Position numbers and translations under genes: made by a program. Below are positions 22,294 to 34,897 of a DNA stretch of 64,000 nt, piece by piece. Origin of the DNA: Halioglobus sp. (GTDB lineage: Bacteria > Pseudomonadota > Gammaproteobacteria > Pseudomonadales > Halieaceae); contig JAPKAY010000004.1 of the NCBI GenBank assembly GCA_028825045.1, forward strand, positions 1 to 64,000. The letters are read 5' to 3'. Below the pieces are notes generated by a model. The model had not been told where the DNA came from. It saw only the letters and a program-made list of their open reading frames with translations, and ran no database searches. Every line of letters begins with the position of its first letter. Positions within the stretch are counted from its first letter, which is position 1.

Positions 22294-23655
22294 CTACTTG
22301 CCAATACAAAAACTGGAAAAGATAGCACCAAGCAGTTCATCACTGCTGACGGCACCGGTTATTTCTCCAAGAGAATTCTGACACTGCCGTAAATCTTCAG
22401 CTAGTAGCTCACCTGCACCCGAATAAATTTGTTGTTGCCCATCCAGGAGAAACCGTTCTGCTCTGTCAAGCGCCTCAAGGTGCCTGCGTCTCGCACTGAA
22501 GCTACCGGTTGACCCTTCCGTATAACCCATACATTCCTTCAAGTGCTTTTTTAGAAACTCCATTCCAGCACCGGTTTTTGCCGACAGGTCGATTATTGTT
22601 AGGTTGCCCGACTGCGACGTTCCCGGCTGGCATTCACGCAGATCGCACTTGTTGCGAATCAGGGTGGTTGGGATATCACGGGCCAGCATCTGACCTTTTT
22701 CTGGCCATAATGAGTCCATGTCCAGGGGTTCTATCGGCAAAGTATTACCGTCTACCACCAGAAGAATACGATCAGCTACCTCCATTTCGGCCCATGCACG
22801 TCGAATACCTTCTCGCTCTATCTCATCGGTACTTTTTCTAAGTCCGGCGGTATCTACAATATGGAGGGGCATGCCGTCTATTTGAATATGCTCATGCAAT
22901 ACATCGCGGGTAGTGCCTTCGATTGAGGTAACGATGGCCGTATCGTTTCCGGAAAGAGCGTTTAGAAGGCTGGACTTACCGGCGTTTGGTTTGCCGGCAA
23001 TGACCAGTGTCATTCCCTCTTGAACAAGGCTCCCCTGCCTGGCTTGTGTGGCTATAGACTGGAACTGTTTAATGATGGCATCTAGCTTTTCCTTGACCTG
23101 ACCTACTTCGATAAAATCGATTTCTTCCTCGGGAAAATCAATAGCCGCTTCGATGTAAATACGCAGTTGTGTCACTTGCGCCATGAGCAAATTGATCTTT
23201 TGGGAAAATACACCTTGTAAGGATCGGCTGGCATTGACGACAGCCTGTTCGGTGGTGCTGTTGATTAGATCGGCAATGGCTTCAGCCTGCGTCAGGTCAA
23301 TTTTGTCGTTGAGATACGCTCGCTGTGAAAATTCCCCAGGTAGGGCTTGTCGGGCGCCTAGTCTGCAACTTTCGCGGACCAGTAGATCGAGAATGACCGG
23401 GCCACCGTGGGCTTGCAGTTCCACGACGTCTTCTCCGGTGAAGGAGTGAGGCCCGGGGAAAAAAAGAGCCAGGCCGACATCTAGCGCATGGTTATCGCTG
23501 CTATGAAAGGAACAATAATGAGCGTAGCGGGGTTTTAGTTGTGTGCGGGTAATCGATGACCCTATGGTGAGCGCTTTTTCACCAGACAGCCTGACGATAC
23601 CTACGCCGCCAGAACCTGAAGCGGTGGCAATTGCGACGATTGTCTCCTGGTCCAT
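22294..23655 (-). CDS. mnmE: tRNA modification GTPase MnmE (TrmE)
   Basis: K+-stimulated GTPase that acts with MnmG on the wobble uridine of several tRNAs. The N-terminal folate-binding domain opens with QETIVAIATASGSGGVGIVRLSG. The G-domain motifs are GKPNAGKSSLLN near residue 222, the G3 motif DTAGLR near 269, and NKCD near 337. The C-terminus FCIGK carries the catalytic Cys. At 453 residues it is full length. It is the last gene of the rpmH-rnpA-yidD-yidC-mnmE unit. Confidence 0.98.
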   Translation of the reverse strand: MDQETIVAIATASGSGGVGIVRLSGEKALTIGSSITRTQLKPRYAHYCSFHSSDNHALDVGLALFFPGPHSFTGEDVVELQAHGGPVILDLLVRESCRLGARQALPGEFSQRAYLNDKIDLTQAEAIADLINSTTEQAVVNASRSLQGVFSQKINLLMAQVTQLRIYIEAAIDFPEEEIDFIEVGQVKEKLDAIIKQFQSIATQARQGSLVQEGMTLVIAGKPNAGKSSLLNALSGNDTAIVTSIEGTTRDVLHEHIQIDGMPLHIVDTAGLRKSTDEIEREGIRRAWAEMEVADRILLVVDGNTLPIEPLDMDSLWPEKGQMLARDIPTTLIRNKCDLRECQPGTSQSGNLTIIDLSAKTGAGMEFLKKHLKECMGYTEGSTGSFSARRRHLEALDRAERFLLDGQQQIYSGAGELLAEDLRQCQNSLGEITGAVSSDELLGAIFSSFCIGK

Positions 23656-23690
23656 TGCGCAATTTCCTTACTCACTTATGGTGAGCGATA

Positions 23691-25409
23691 TCAGGTCTTG
23701 GCAGCCGCGTTCTCAATCTGGCGTGTGATTACATATTGCTGTGCCATGGATAATAAGTTGTTGACCACCCAGTACAGAACCAAACCAGCTGGAAACCAGA
23801 GAAAGAAGAATGTAAACATCACCGGCATCCACTGCATAATCTTCGCCTGCATTGGATCCGGTGGCGGGGGATTGAGTTTCTGCATATAAAACATACTCGC
23901 GCCCATCATCAGTGGCAGGACGAAATAGGGGTCCATGACGGATAGATCTTTAATCCACAGAATGAACGGAGCGTGTCGAAGCTCGACACTTTCCATTAAC
24001 ATCCAGTACAAGCCGATAAATACGGGCATTTGTACGAGAATGGGAAGGCAACCACCCATGGGGTTGATCTTCTCCTTCTTGTAGAGCTCCATCATCGCCT
24101 GTGATTGCTTTTGTTTGTCGTCAGCGAACTGTTCTCTTAATGCGACGAGCTTGGGCTGAACCCTGCGCATATTTGCCATAGACCGGTACGAGGCGGCAGA
24201 CAGTTTGAAGAAGGCACCCTTGATCAACACCGTCAGCAGAATAATGGCCACGCCCCAGTTTCCGACGAGAGCATGTATGTTAGTCAGCAACCAGAACAAT
24301 GGCTGCGCGATCCACCATAACCACCCGTAGTCGACACTGAGATCAAGATAGGGAGAAATTTCTTTGAGTCGATATTGATCTTTGGGCCCGGCATAAAATC
24401 CGGCACCGATGTTACCTGATTTTCCAGGGTCTAAAACCAGCGGAGGAGAGGTGAACCCGGCTATATTGAAACCGCTTTTTGTCACACGCGCGCTGTAAGT
24501 ATTGGTTTGATCCGGATTGGGAATCCACGCGCTTAGAAAGTAATGCTGCACCATAGCAACCCACCCGCCCGGCAAGGGGGCTTTGAACGTTTCTTCGGTG
24601 AGGTCTTCAAAGGTAAACTTAGTAAATCTGTCATCCGGCTGTGTGAGTGCAACGCCCAGGAACGGTTGCATACCCATCGCATTGTCGGTTGCGAGTGGCG
24701 GCGGTCCACTCTGTCGTTTTATTTGGCCAAACATGTTTGCTTGCCAACGTTCGCTACTGTTGTTTTCTACTAGATATTCAACGTCTATCAGATAGTCTCC
24801 CCGACGCAGGTTCAATCGTTTGGTTATCTTTATATCGCCGTTGCCTTCCCATATAAGGTCGACTGTCAGTGCATCGAGTCCCTCTGTCAGGGAATAACGG
24901 TTTGCAGTGCTCGTGTATTTTGCACGCTCGCTGCTGTCGATTCCGTTCTCCCCGATCAGTCCGCTTTGTGCCACGTAAATGAGTGATTCGTTGTCTTCCA
25001 GAAGAACAAAAGGCTTGTTGGGGTTGTCCAGTTCTGCGAGATATTTCGGCAGTGATAACTCAATAATGTCGCCACCGTCCAAATCGATTGCCATTTGCAG
25101 GACGTCGGTGTGTATCTGGATGATTCTGCTGCTGCTGCTGATTGTAGTAGGAGCGGGTGGTTTGGTTTCTGTCGGGGCGTCTGTCTGGGTTTGTTCCGGA
25201 GCCGCAGGAATATCATCTTCCAGGGAGGCGCGAGAATCCAGGTTCGGCTCAGGTAGCGCAGATGGCATGTCGTCCGTATCGGAAATGATGCGCGAGGTTT
25301 CCTGCACGGTAGTCGCGATTCTTGCATCTTTAAATGCCACCCACTCTGTTAGCAACATGAACGAGAGAGCAGCTATAGCGCCTATGAGCAATGTGCGTTG
25401 CAAATCCAT
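23691..25409 (-). CDS. yidC: Membrane protein insertase YidC
   Basis: Inserts membrane proteins alone or with the Sec translocon, including Fo subunits such as AtpE. The first membrane helix is at residues 5-22. A large periplasmic domain follows (residues about 40-350), whose start is low-complexity and rich in Pro/Thr/Glu. The conserved five-helix insertase core contains LIKGAFFKLSAASYRSMANM with its key Arg. At 572 residues it is normal for gammaproteobacteria. It lies 18 bases behind yidD. Confidence 0.97.
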   Translation of the reverse strand: MDLQRTLLIGAIAALSFMLLTEWVAFKDARIATTVQETSRIISDTDDMPSALPEPNLDSRASLEDDIPAAPEQTQTDAPTETKPPAPTTISSSSRIIQIHTDVLQMAIDLDGGDIIELSLPKYLAELDNPNKPFVLLEDNESLIYVAQSGLIGENGIDSSERAKYTSTANRYSLTEGLDALTVDLIWEGNGDIKITKRLNLRRGDYLIDVEYLVENNSSERWQANMFGQIKRQSGPPPLATDNAMGMQPFLGVALTQPDDRFTKFTFEDLTEETFKAPLPGGWVAMVQHYFLSAWIPNPDQTNTYSARVTKSGFNIAGFTSPPLVLDPGKSGNIGAGFYAGPKDQYRLKEISPYLDLSVDYGWLWWIAQPLFWLLTNIHALVGNWGVAIILLTVLIKGAFFKLSAASYRSMANMRRVQPKLVALREQFADDKQKQSQAMMELYKKEKINPMGGCLPILVQMPVFIGLYWMLMESVELRHAPFILWIKDLSVMDPYFVLPLMMGASMFYMQKLNPPPPDPMQAKIMQWMPVMFTFFFLWFPAGLVLYWVVNNLLSMAQQYVITRQIENAAAKT

Positions 25410-25427
25410 AATTAGATGTCTGTGTTT

Positions 25428-25655
25428 TTAGTGTGAGTGCGAACAGGGAGGTACGGGATCTTCACCACCTTCGTGCCACGGGTGACATCGCGCTATGCGA
25501 CGTATGGCTAGATAGCTGCCCTTTGTTACCCCATGTGAGGCGATGGCTTCTTGAGCGTAGTTGGAACAACTGGGATAAAACCTGCAATTATCGCCTATGA
25601 ACGGACTGAGGCACGCCTTGTAGCAGGAGATAAAGAAAATGAACGTGCGCCGCAT
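25428..25655 (-). CDS. yidD: Membrane protein insertion efficiency factor YidD
   Basis: Small membrane-associated protein that helps YidC-dependent insertion. The motifs CRFYPSCSNYAQEAI and HPWHEGGEDPVP, with three conserved Cys, define the family. The start ATG overlaps the rnpA stop as TAATG. Length is 75 residues, ending in a short His-containing tail. Confidence 0.95.
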   Translation of the reverse strand: MRRTFIFFISCYKACLSPFIGDNCRFYPSCSNYAQEAIASHGVTKGSYLAIRRIARCHPWHEGGEDPVPPCSHSH

Positions 25656-26053
25656 TAGGAGTCCTGACTGGTGCCTGGTTCGGTCTTGGTGGTGTGGCGA
25701 ACCAGTTTCTGCCACTGGAGCTGCAATATAGAGGATAGTTCGGCATTGTCCAACTTCCCGACACCTCCTCTGGCTAGCAGAACAACGTCCATCGGTGACT
25801 CAGTGCTCGGTTGGGTGCGAAAAAACTCTCGAGCCAGTCGTTTTATTCGATTGCGATCAACAGCTAATCGAACATGTTTCTTGGCAATGACTAACCCTAG
25901 CCGGTGCCCGGTTCTATCATTGTGCTTGGCCAGTAGGAGCAGGTTTCTATGTGAAGCCCGTGCATCGGGGTCATCAAATACACGGCTGTAGTCTTTGGCA
26001 TTGAGTAATCGCTTTGCGCTGCCAAAATTGTGGTCTGCTATGGAGCTGGCCAC
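25655..26053 (-). CDS. rnpA: Ribonuclease P protein component
   Basis: Basic protein that helps the RNase P RNA cleave tRNA 5' leaders. The RNR motif region DRNRIKRLAREFFR lies near residues 66-79 and LGLVIAKKHVRLAV just before it. At 132 residues it is typical, with a Ser/Thr-rich tail. It lies 13 bases behind rpmH and overlaps the yidD start by one base. Confidence 0.97.
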   Translation of the reverse strand: MASSIADHNFGSAKRLLNAKDYSRVFDDPDARASHRNLLLLAKHNDRTGHRLGLVIAKKHVRLAVDRNRIKRLAREFFRTQPSTESPMDVVLLARGGVGKLDNAELSSILQLQWQKLVRHTTKTEPGTSQDS

Positions 26054-26066
26054 ACAAACAGTTGTC

Positions 26067-26201
26067 CTATGCGGACAGACGCTTGCGGCCTTTAGCGCGG
26101 CGACGGTTCAGGACTTGGCGGCCACCCTTTGTAGCCATGCGAGAGCGAAAGCCGTGAGTGCGCTTACGTTTAATGACACTGGGCTGAAATGTTCTTTTCA
26201 T
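26067..26201 (-). CDS. rpmH: 50S ribosomal protein L34
   Basis: Very basic 44-residue ribosomal protein beginning [18 protein letters not shown] and ending GRKRLSA, which is essentially the family consensus. An upstream extension of the frame is not used, because the protein is always about 44-46 residues. It is the first gene of the minus-strand unit divergent from dnaA. Confidence 0.99.
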   Translation of the reverse strand: MKRTFQPSVIKRKRTHGFRSRMATKGGRQVLNRRRAKGRKRLSA

Positions 26202-26292
26202 AACGGATTTCCAGATGTTTCGGTTGGGCGGGACATTGGCGCTGAAGCAGGAATTTGCTGCGGCGATAAGTCCGACCAAAAAAAGGTGGGCT

Positions 26293-26321
26293 ATTCTATG
26301 TAAACGGGCCGCCTAATACAA
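26293..26321 (-). promoter_or_regulatory. Promoter for rpmH-rnpA-yidD-yidC-mnmE
   Basis: On the minus strand TTGTAT (26316-26321), 17 bases and TAGAAT (26293-26298) form a fair sigma-70 promoter. It lies about 90 bases before the rpmH ATG. Confidence 0.55.
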
Positions 26322-26598
26322 TCTAAAGCGCGTTAAAGTTCTATCGGGCCAGTGGGGTCGTGTGCCGGGAATCCGTCGCTGATGCCCCGGAAAACGCTTT
26401 GCGAGCCTCTTTTTAAAAATGCAGTTAGGGCAGCAATCACGGGCACTTACACACATGTTTTCAAAAAGATATGCACAAGTTGTCAACAGGGTTGTTTGTT
26501 CTAGAAATAAATTAGCGAATTAGCCCTAAATGGACAGTAAAGCCATGTAAGGCGCTGTAATATAACGGTAATTAACATTTATATTTTTCCTGTTTATT

Positions 26599-26607
26599 TG
26601 TGGATAA
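26599..26607 (-). promoter_or_regulatory. Perfect DnaA box upstream of dnaA
   Basis: The plus strand reads TGTGGATAA, the exact complement of TTATCCACA. It ends 16 bases before a TATTAT hexamer (26624-26629) that could be the dnaA -10 element. DnaA bound here could therefore repress its own gene or act in replication initiation. Confidence 0.75.
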
Positions 26608-26734
26608 CTCTCCAGATCACGGGTATTATGTGTGCACTGGGTGGCCAAAAGCGGCCTCCTGACTAGAAGTTTGTTATCACTCGTTATTTTATTTGCAGGC
26701 TTGGGTTTTCGACCCAGCTTGGAGGGGAGTTTCT

Positions 26735-28219
26735 TTGCCTGAAGGAGTTTGGCAGCGGTGTGTTAGTCAATTGCGGGATGAGCTGCCCGCACAACAGTTT
26801 AATACCTGGATTCGGCCCTTAGGTGTTCGCGTCGACGAAAATGCGCTGACCCTGTTCGCGCCCAACCGATTTATCAAAGATTTTGTCGCGGAAAAGTACT
26901 CCGCGCGAATTTTTGAGTTGGTGAGGGAGCTACAGCCCGACCAGACGATAGATGTAACGCTTGCGATTGGCGCCAACAGCTCGGTCAACAGCTCGGCCAA
27001 CGGATCAGTAGGCCTATCAACGCCCATTATTCAGCGCGCTGTTATGCAGTCCCATTCGGTGGGTAATAGCTCCCAGCCGGCGTTATCTGGTCATGCGATA
27101 TCGCCAGCGTTTCAGGGTGCGGCCGTGACACGTATTCGACAAGCGCCCGCACAACGAGAACAGTTGCGCAAAGCGGAAATTGAGGGGTCACTTCAACATC
27201 AGCACCATTTGGACCCCAATTACACCTTTGACAGCTTTGTAGAGGGTAAATCCAATCAACTCGCCCTCGCTGCGGCCCAGCAGGTTGCCGAGAATCCGGG
27301 CGACTCGTATAACCCGCTTTTTCTTTACGGTGGAGTCGGGTTGGGTAAAACACATTTGATGCATGCTGTAGGTAATGCGCTGGCTGTACAAAACCCGCAA
27401 GCGAAGGTTGTCTATCTGCATTCCGAGCGTTTTGTCGCCGACATGGTAAAAGCGCTGCAGCTCAATGCGATAACGGATTTTAAGCGCTACTACCGCTCTG
27501 TGGACGCCTTGCTAATCGATGATATTCAATTCTTTGCCAAGAAGGACCGGTCCCAGGAAGAATTTTTTCACACGTTTAACGCCCTGTTAGAGGGCGGCCA
27601 GCAAATGATATTGACTTGTGATCGCTACCCCAAGGAAATAGACGGACTGGAAGAGCGACTTAAATCTCGTTTTGGTTGGGGATTGACTGTTGCGGTCGAG
27701 CCGCCCGAACTGGAGACAAGGGTCGCCATTTTGTTGAAAAAGGCAGCTGAAGTACGCATCGACCTACCTCCAGACGCGGCCTTTTTTATTGCGCAGCGCA
27801 TACGCTCCAATGTGAGAGAGCTTGAAGGCGCGCTAAAGAGGGTGATAGCGAGTGCTCGCTTCGGGGGCCGGCCCATCGATATCGACCTGATAAAAGAGAG
27901 CCTTAAAGACCTGTTGGCCCTTCAGGATAAGCAGGTCAGCATGGACAATATTCAGCGTACGGCAGCGGAGTATTACAAGATTAAGATCGCGGATATGATG
28001 TCGCGCCGGCGCAGTCGCTCGGTCGCCAGACCTCGGCAGATGGCGATGGCTTTGTCGAAAGAGCTAACCAACCATAGCTTGCCTGAAATCGGGGATAGTT
28101 TTGGGGGCAGAGATCACACGACAGTTCTTCACGCATGTCGTAAAATTAAAGAGCTTCGAGAGACAAACTCTGATATTCGGGAAGACTACAAAAACTTGCT
28201 CCGATCGCTCACAACCTGA
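26735..28219 (+). CDS. dnaA: Chromosomal replication initiator DnaA (TTG start)
   Basis: Binds DnaA boxes and melts oriC. I place the start at a TTG, giving [19 protein letters not shown] near-perfect Shine-Dalgarno GGAGGGGAG (26721-26729) lies 5 bases before it, and the Trp falls at position 6 exactly as in E. coli and Pseudomonas. An earlier TTG at 26693 would add 14 unlikely residues. The AAA+ domain has Walker A GGVGLGKT (about residues 199-206) and Walker B LLIDDIQF. The C-terminal DNA-binding signature [15 protein letters not shown] is intact. The linker domain II is Ser/Asn-rich. Length is 494 residues. It is followed by dnaN after 89 bases. Confidence 0.97.
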   Translation: MPEGVWQRCVSQLRDELPAQQFNTWIRPLGVRVDENALTLFAPNRFIKDFVAEKYSARIFELVRELQPDQTIDVTLAIGANSSVNSSANGSVGLSTPIIQRAVMQSHSVGNSSQPALSGHAISPAFQGAAVTRIRQAPAQREQLRKAEIEGSLQHQHHLDPNYTFDSFVEGKSNQLALAAAQQVAENPGDSYNPLFLYGGVGLGKTHLMHAVGNALAVQNPQAKVVYLHSERFVADMVKALQLNAITDFKRYYRSVDALLIDDIQFFAKKDRSQEEFFHTFNALLEGGQQMILTCDRYPKEIDGLEERLKSRFGWGLTVAVEPPELETRVAILLKKAAEVRIDLPPDAAFFIAQRIRSNVRELEGALKRVIASARFGGRPIDIDLIKESLKDLLALQDKQVSMDNIQRTAAEYYKIKIADMMSRRRSRSVARPRQMAMALSKELTNHSLPEIGDSFGGRDHTTVLHACRKIKELRETNSDIREDYKNLLRSLTT

Positions 28220-28308
28220 GCAGATAAATAATACAACGTTATGTTTATGGCCCTCAATTCTGCGGTTATAAAAAATAAAACCACTTTTAGGGAAGGGATA
28301 ACACACCT

Positions 28309-29421
28309 ATGAAGTTCAGTATTTCGCGAGACAACCTGGTCAAGTCCTTGAACCTGGTGGCTGGTGTCGTGGAGCGCCGCCAGACATTGCCCATTCTTGC
28401 GAATGTGTTGATGGCATTGGATGGCGATCGTTTGTCGTTGACGGGAACGGATCTTGAAGTGGAGTTGGTTGGGCGCGTAAAACTTGATGCCGCCGGCGAT
28501 TCCGGCGAGGTCACAGTTCCGGCGCGTAAGTTAGCTGACATCTGTAAGTCGTTGCCTGAAGGAAGTAAAATTAATTTCAGCGTGAAAGAGAACAAAGTAA
28601 CTGTAAAGTCCGGTCGCAGCCGGTTCACCCTTGCCACGCTTCCTGCCAGAGAGTTTCCGAACTTAGAGGACAGTATTGGGACGCATCAGTTCACGCTGAA
28701 GCAGGGTCAGTTGCGGCGGCTGATAGATCGCACCGGCTTCGCCATGGCCCAACAAGATGTCCGTTATTATCTCAATGGAATGCTGTGGGAACTCGACAGC
28801 AAACAGCAACTGCGTGTGGTGGCAACTGATGGCCATCGATTGGCGATGTGCACCTTACCGGAAAAAGTTAAGGTTAATGGCGAGGGGGAAGCACAGGTGA
28901 TTCTTCCTCGTAAAGGGGTTCTGGAATTGGCTCGTCTGCTGATGGACGATGAGGCAGATATTGCAATCGTGATTGGCAGCAACCATATCAGAGCGGTCAC
29001 GGAAGAGTTTACGTTCACCTCCAAGCTTGTCGACGGAAAATTCCCGGACTATCAGCGGGTACTCCCGCGGTCACCCGATAAAATTCTGACGGGGTCCCGC
29101 CAGGAGCTGCGACAGGCGTTCACCCGGACAGCGATTCTTTCCAACGAAAAATACCGTGGGGTTCGTTTAAAGTTGACAGAGAACACTTTAGATATTCTTG
29201 CCAACAACCCCGAACAGGAAGAGGCGGAAGAAACAGTCCCGGTAGAGTACTCAGGTGAGGCATTGGAGGTTGGCTTTAATGTAAGCTACTTGCTGGACGT
29301 TCTGGGGGTGTTGAGCGGCGAACAAATCAAGCTATCGCTGGCAGACCCTAATAGTAGCGCGCTATTAGAGGAGACCGAAGCCGGGGACTCTCTGTATGTC
29401 GTTATGCCAATGCGTCTGTAA
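28309..29421 (+). CDS. dnaN: DNA polymerase III beta sliding clamp
   Basis: Ring-shaped processivity factor for DNA polymerases. It begins MKFSISRDNLVKSLNLVAGV and ends SLYVVMPMRL, both family hallmarks. Three repeated clamp domains fit in 370 residues, 4 more than in E. coli. It lies between dnaA and recF as in most bacteria. Confidence 0.98.
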   Translation: MKFSISRDNLVKSLNLVAGVVERRQTLPILANVLMALDGDRLSLTGTDLEVELVGRVKLDAAGDSGEVTVPARKLADICKSLPEGSKINFSVKENKVTVKSGRSRFTLATLPAREFPNLEDSIGTHQFTLKQGQLRRLIDRTGFAMAQQDVRYYLNGMLWELDSKQQLRVVATDGHRLAMCTLPEKVKVNGEGEAQVILPRKGVLELARLLMDDEADIAIVIGSNHIRAVTEEFTFTSKLVDGKFPDYQRVLPRSPDKILTGSRQELRQAFTRTAILSNEKYRGVRLKLTENTLDILANNPEQEEAEETVPVEYSGEALEVGFNVSYLLDVLGVLSGEQIKLSLADPNSSALLEETEAGDSLYVVMPMRL

Positions 29422-29495
29422 GGGCGCTGCTACCATCGTGCATGACAGTATAGTGGACTTGGTCAGGGCCTCGGGGACCCAGTAAAACCGCTGGC

Positions 29496-33094
<3,599 letters not shown>

Positions 33095-33252
33095 CTCTCT
33101 AGTATGGTTACCTCTCACGCTGTTTGAGGGTTTCCCATGAACACTGGAAAACCACCCCGTTGCGGGAAGGAATCAGTGGGCGTACGGACTAGTGATGAGC
33201 GGTTCAATACACAGATAGCTGTGGCCGACAGTGTTTTATATACAGCGGCTAA

Positions 33253-34758
33253 TTACTTCCCGGCTTTGGTTTCAGTTTTTATCGTTTGGATTTTTTCGGT
33301 CTCATTGGCTTCTAAAAGACGCAGTCTGGCTTCGTCTTCGTTGTCTTTTATTGCCGGCATCAAGCGGTCGTTTTCTATATCGTCGTGCACGGTTTCAAGC
33401 GCGGGCATCTCTTTGTTGGCTCGGGTAGAAAGTTGTTGAAAGCGCTCTATCTTGCCATGTAGTCCCTGTTTTCCAATCACTCCTGTCACGGCTTCGTTGT
33501 AGTGGCTGGTGGCGGTCCTTAAGGTATTCCCCAGTTTGTGCAAACGTTCCGCAACGAGGCAAACCTGGTTGTAGATGTCCCCTGCCCTGCTACTGATTTC
33601 CTTTGCTTCCTGGTTGCCCTGTTCGATCATCCACAGGTTAGCGACGGTGCGCAGTATTGGCATGAGGGTGGTGTGGGAGACCATCACCACGCCCTTTTTA
33701 TAGCCGTAGTTGAATAAACCCTTATTGTGTTTCATGGCTTCAATGTAGGCCGGTTCGATGGGCATAAACATAAGTACAAAGTCGGGGCTGCCTATTCCCG
33801 GCAGATTGGAGTAGTCCTTGGAGGCCAGATCGTCAATGTGATTGCGCACTGCCTGGGCGTGGGCGTTCAGGGCTTCCGTTTGACCCTCGTCTGTGTCGGC
33901 GGCGATCGCGCGATCGTAATCGACCAGAGAGACCTTGCTATCAATAATCAGACTTTTGCTGTCGGGCAGTTTGATCACAAAATCTGGAAGCTTGCGTTTG
34001 CCCTCGTGGTCCCGATAGGCAGTTTGGGATTCAAAGTGCTCGCCGGCCTGTAAACCGGCCAATTCCAACGTTCTCTCCAGTTGTGCTTCTCCCCAATTGC
34101 CCGCTGTTTTTTTGTCGCCTTTTAAGGCCACCGTGAGATTGCTCGCCTGGCTGTTCATTTCCAGGCCAACGTCCAGCACCTTTTGAATTTCTTTTTCCAG
34201 GGCGGTATTGCCACGTAAAGATTCCGAATGCACCTCGTTTATGCGGGCCTGAAAGCCGGTAATCTGTTCTCGAAAGGGTTTTAACAGAGCATCGAGTGAT
34301 GCCTGGCTGGTGGTGGTGAAGCTTTTGCCCTTGTCTTCAAAAATCCTATTGGCAAGATTTTCAAATTCCTTTTTGAGGTTTTCCCGGGTTTCATTCAGCA
34401 GTTCGATCTGCTCCAAATGCCGGTCTTCCCGCTCCTTTTGCTGGGTTTGTAGTTGGGCGTGCTCTTTCAGTGAGGCGTTCAGTTGGGTGTTTAGCGTCGC
34501 CAGTTCTGCGCTCAGCGCTGCAACTTCGGATTGCTTCGTCTGCAGGTGCTCCTGAGTCTGCTCCAATGCGACGCCCTGGCCGCGTTGATCGGCACGCGCC
34601 TCTGCCCGCTCTTCTTCACGGCGGTCTAATTGCTCTCGGGTGTTTTTGAGCTCGCGCCGGCTGTTGAAGCCCTGCCAAATGCTAATAATGAGCGCGGTTA
34701 TGAGCATCGCGGCCAGTGCGGCTGCGATCACGATTACGTTGTCCTCAGTTAGCGGCAT
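33253..34758 (-). CDS. rmuC: RmuC-family protein (predicted nuclease-fold, limits DNA rearrangement)
   Basis: Homologues limit recombination at inverted repeats. The protein has an N-terminal membrane helix (about residues 8-28) and a long Glu/Arg/Gln-rich coiled coil (about residues 35-140). The conserved RmuC domain follows, with GNWGEAQLERTLELAGL, LPDFVIKLPDSKSLIIDSK and FVLMFMPIEPAYIEA. The Asp and Lys of IDSKVSL fit the restriction-endonuclease-like core. Length is 501 residues. It faces gyrB and precedes no obvious partner, and the function here is by family only. Confidence 0.93.
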   Translation of the reverse strand: MPLTEDNVIVIAAALAAMLITALIISIWQGFNSRRELKNTREQLDRREEERAEARADQRGQGVALEQTQEHLQTKQSEVAALSAELATLNTQLNASLKEHAQLQTQQKEREDRHLEQIELLNETRENLKKEFENLANRIFEDKGKSFTTTSQASLDALLKPFREQITGFQARINEVHSESLRGNTALEKEIQKVLDVGLEMNSQASNLTVALKGDKKTAGNWGEAQLERTLELAGLQAGEHFESQTAYRDHEGKRKLPDFVIKLPDSKSLIIDSKVSLVDYDRAIAADTDEGQTEALNAHAQAVRNHIDDLASKDYSNLPGIGSPDFVLMFMPIEPAYIEAMKHNKGLFNYGYKKGVVMVSHTTLMPILRTVANLWMIEQGNQEAKEISSRAGDIYNQVCLVAERLHKLGNTLRTATSHYNEAVTGVIGKQGLHGKIERFQQLSTRANKEMPALETVHDDIENDRLMPAIKDNEDEARLRLLEANETEKIQTIKTETKAGK

Positions 34759-34897
34759 TGGGTATTTCCTCCACCGTGCCAGTGTAATTCAAACTGAGTT
34801 CACGAAGGGGAAATTATCCATCCGCGGGGCGGACCTGTCGCTTATCGAGGCATATAGGCATAGGGCTAAAGAAGAGCGAAGTGGTAGATAGAGGAGC

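Larger units (their letters stand above)
26202..26734. other. rpmH-dnaA divergent intergenic region (alternative oriC)
   Basis: About 530 bases with promoters for both sides. It contains an A/T-rich stretch at 26558-26600 that runs into a perfect DnaA box at 26599-26607, and a near match ATATGCACA at 26469-26477. In Pseudomonas an origin lies in this gap. With only two good boxes it could equally be just the DnaA-autoregulated dnaA promoter. Confidence 0.5.
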
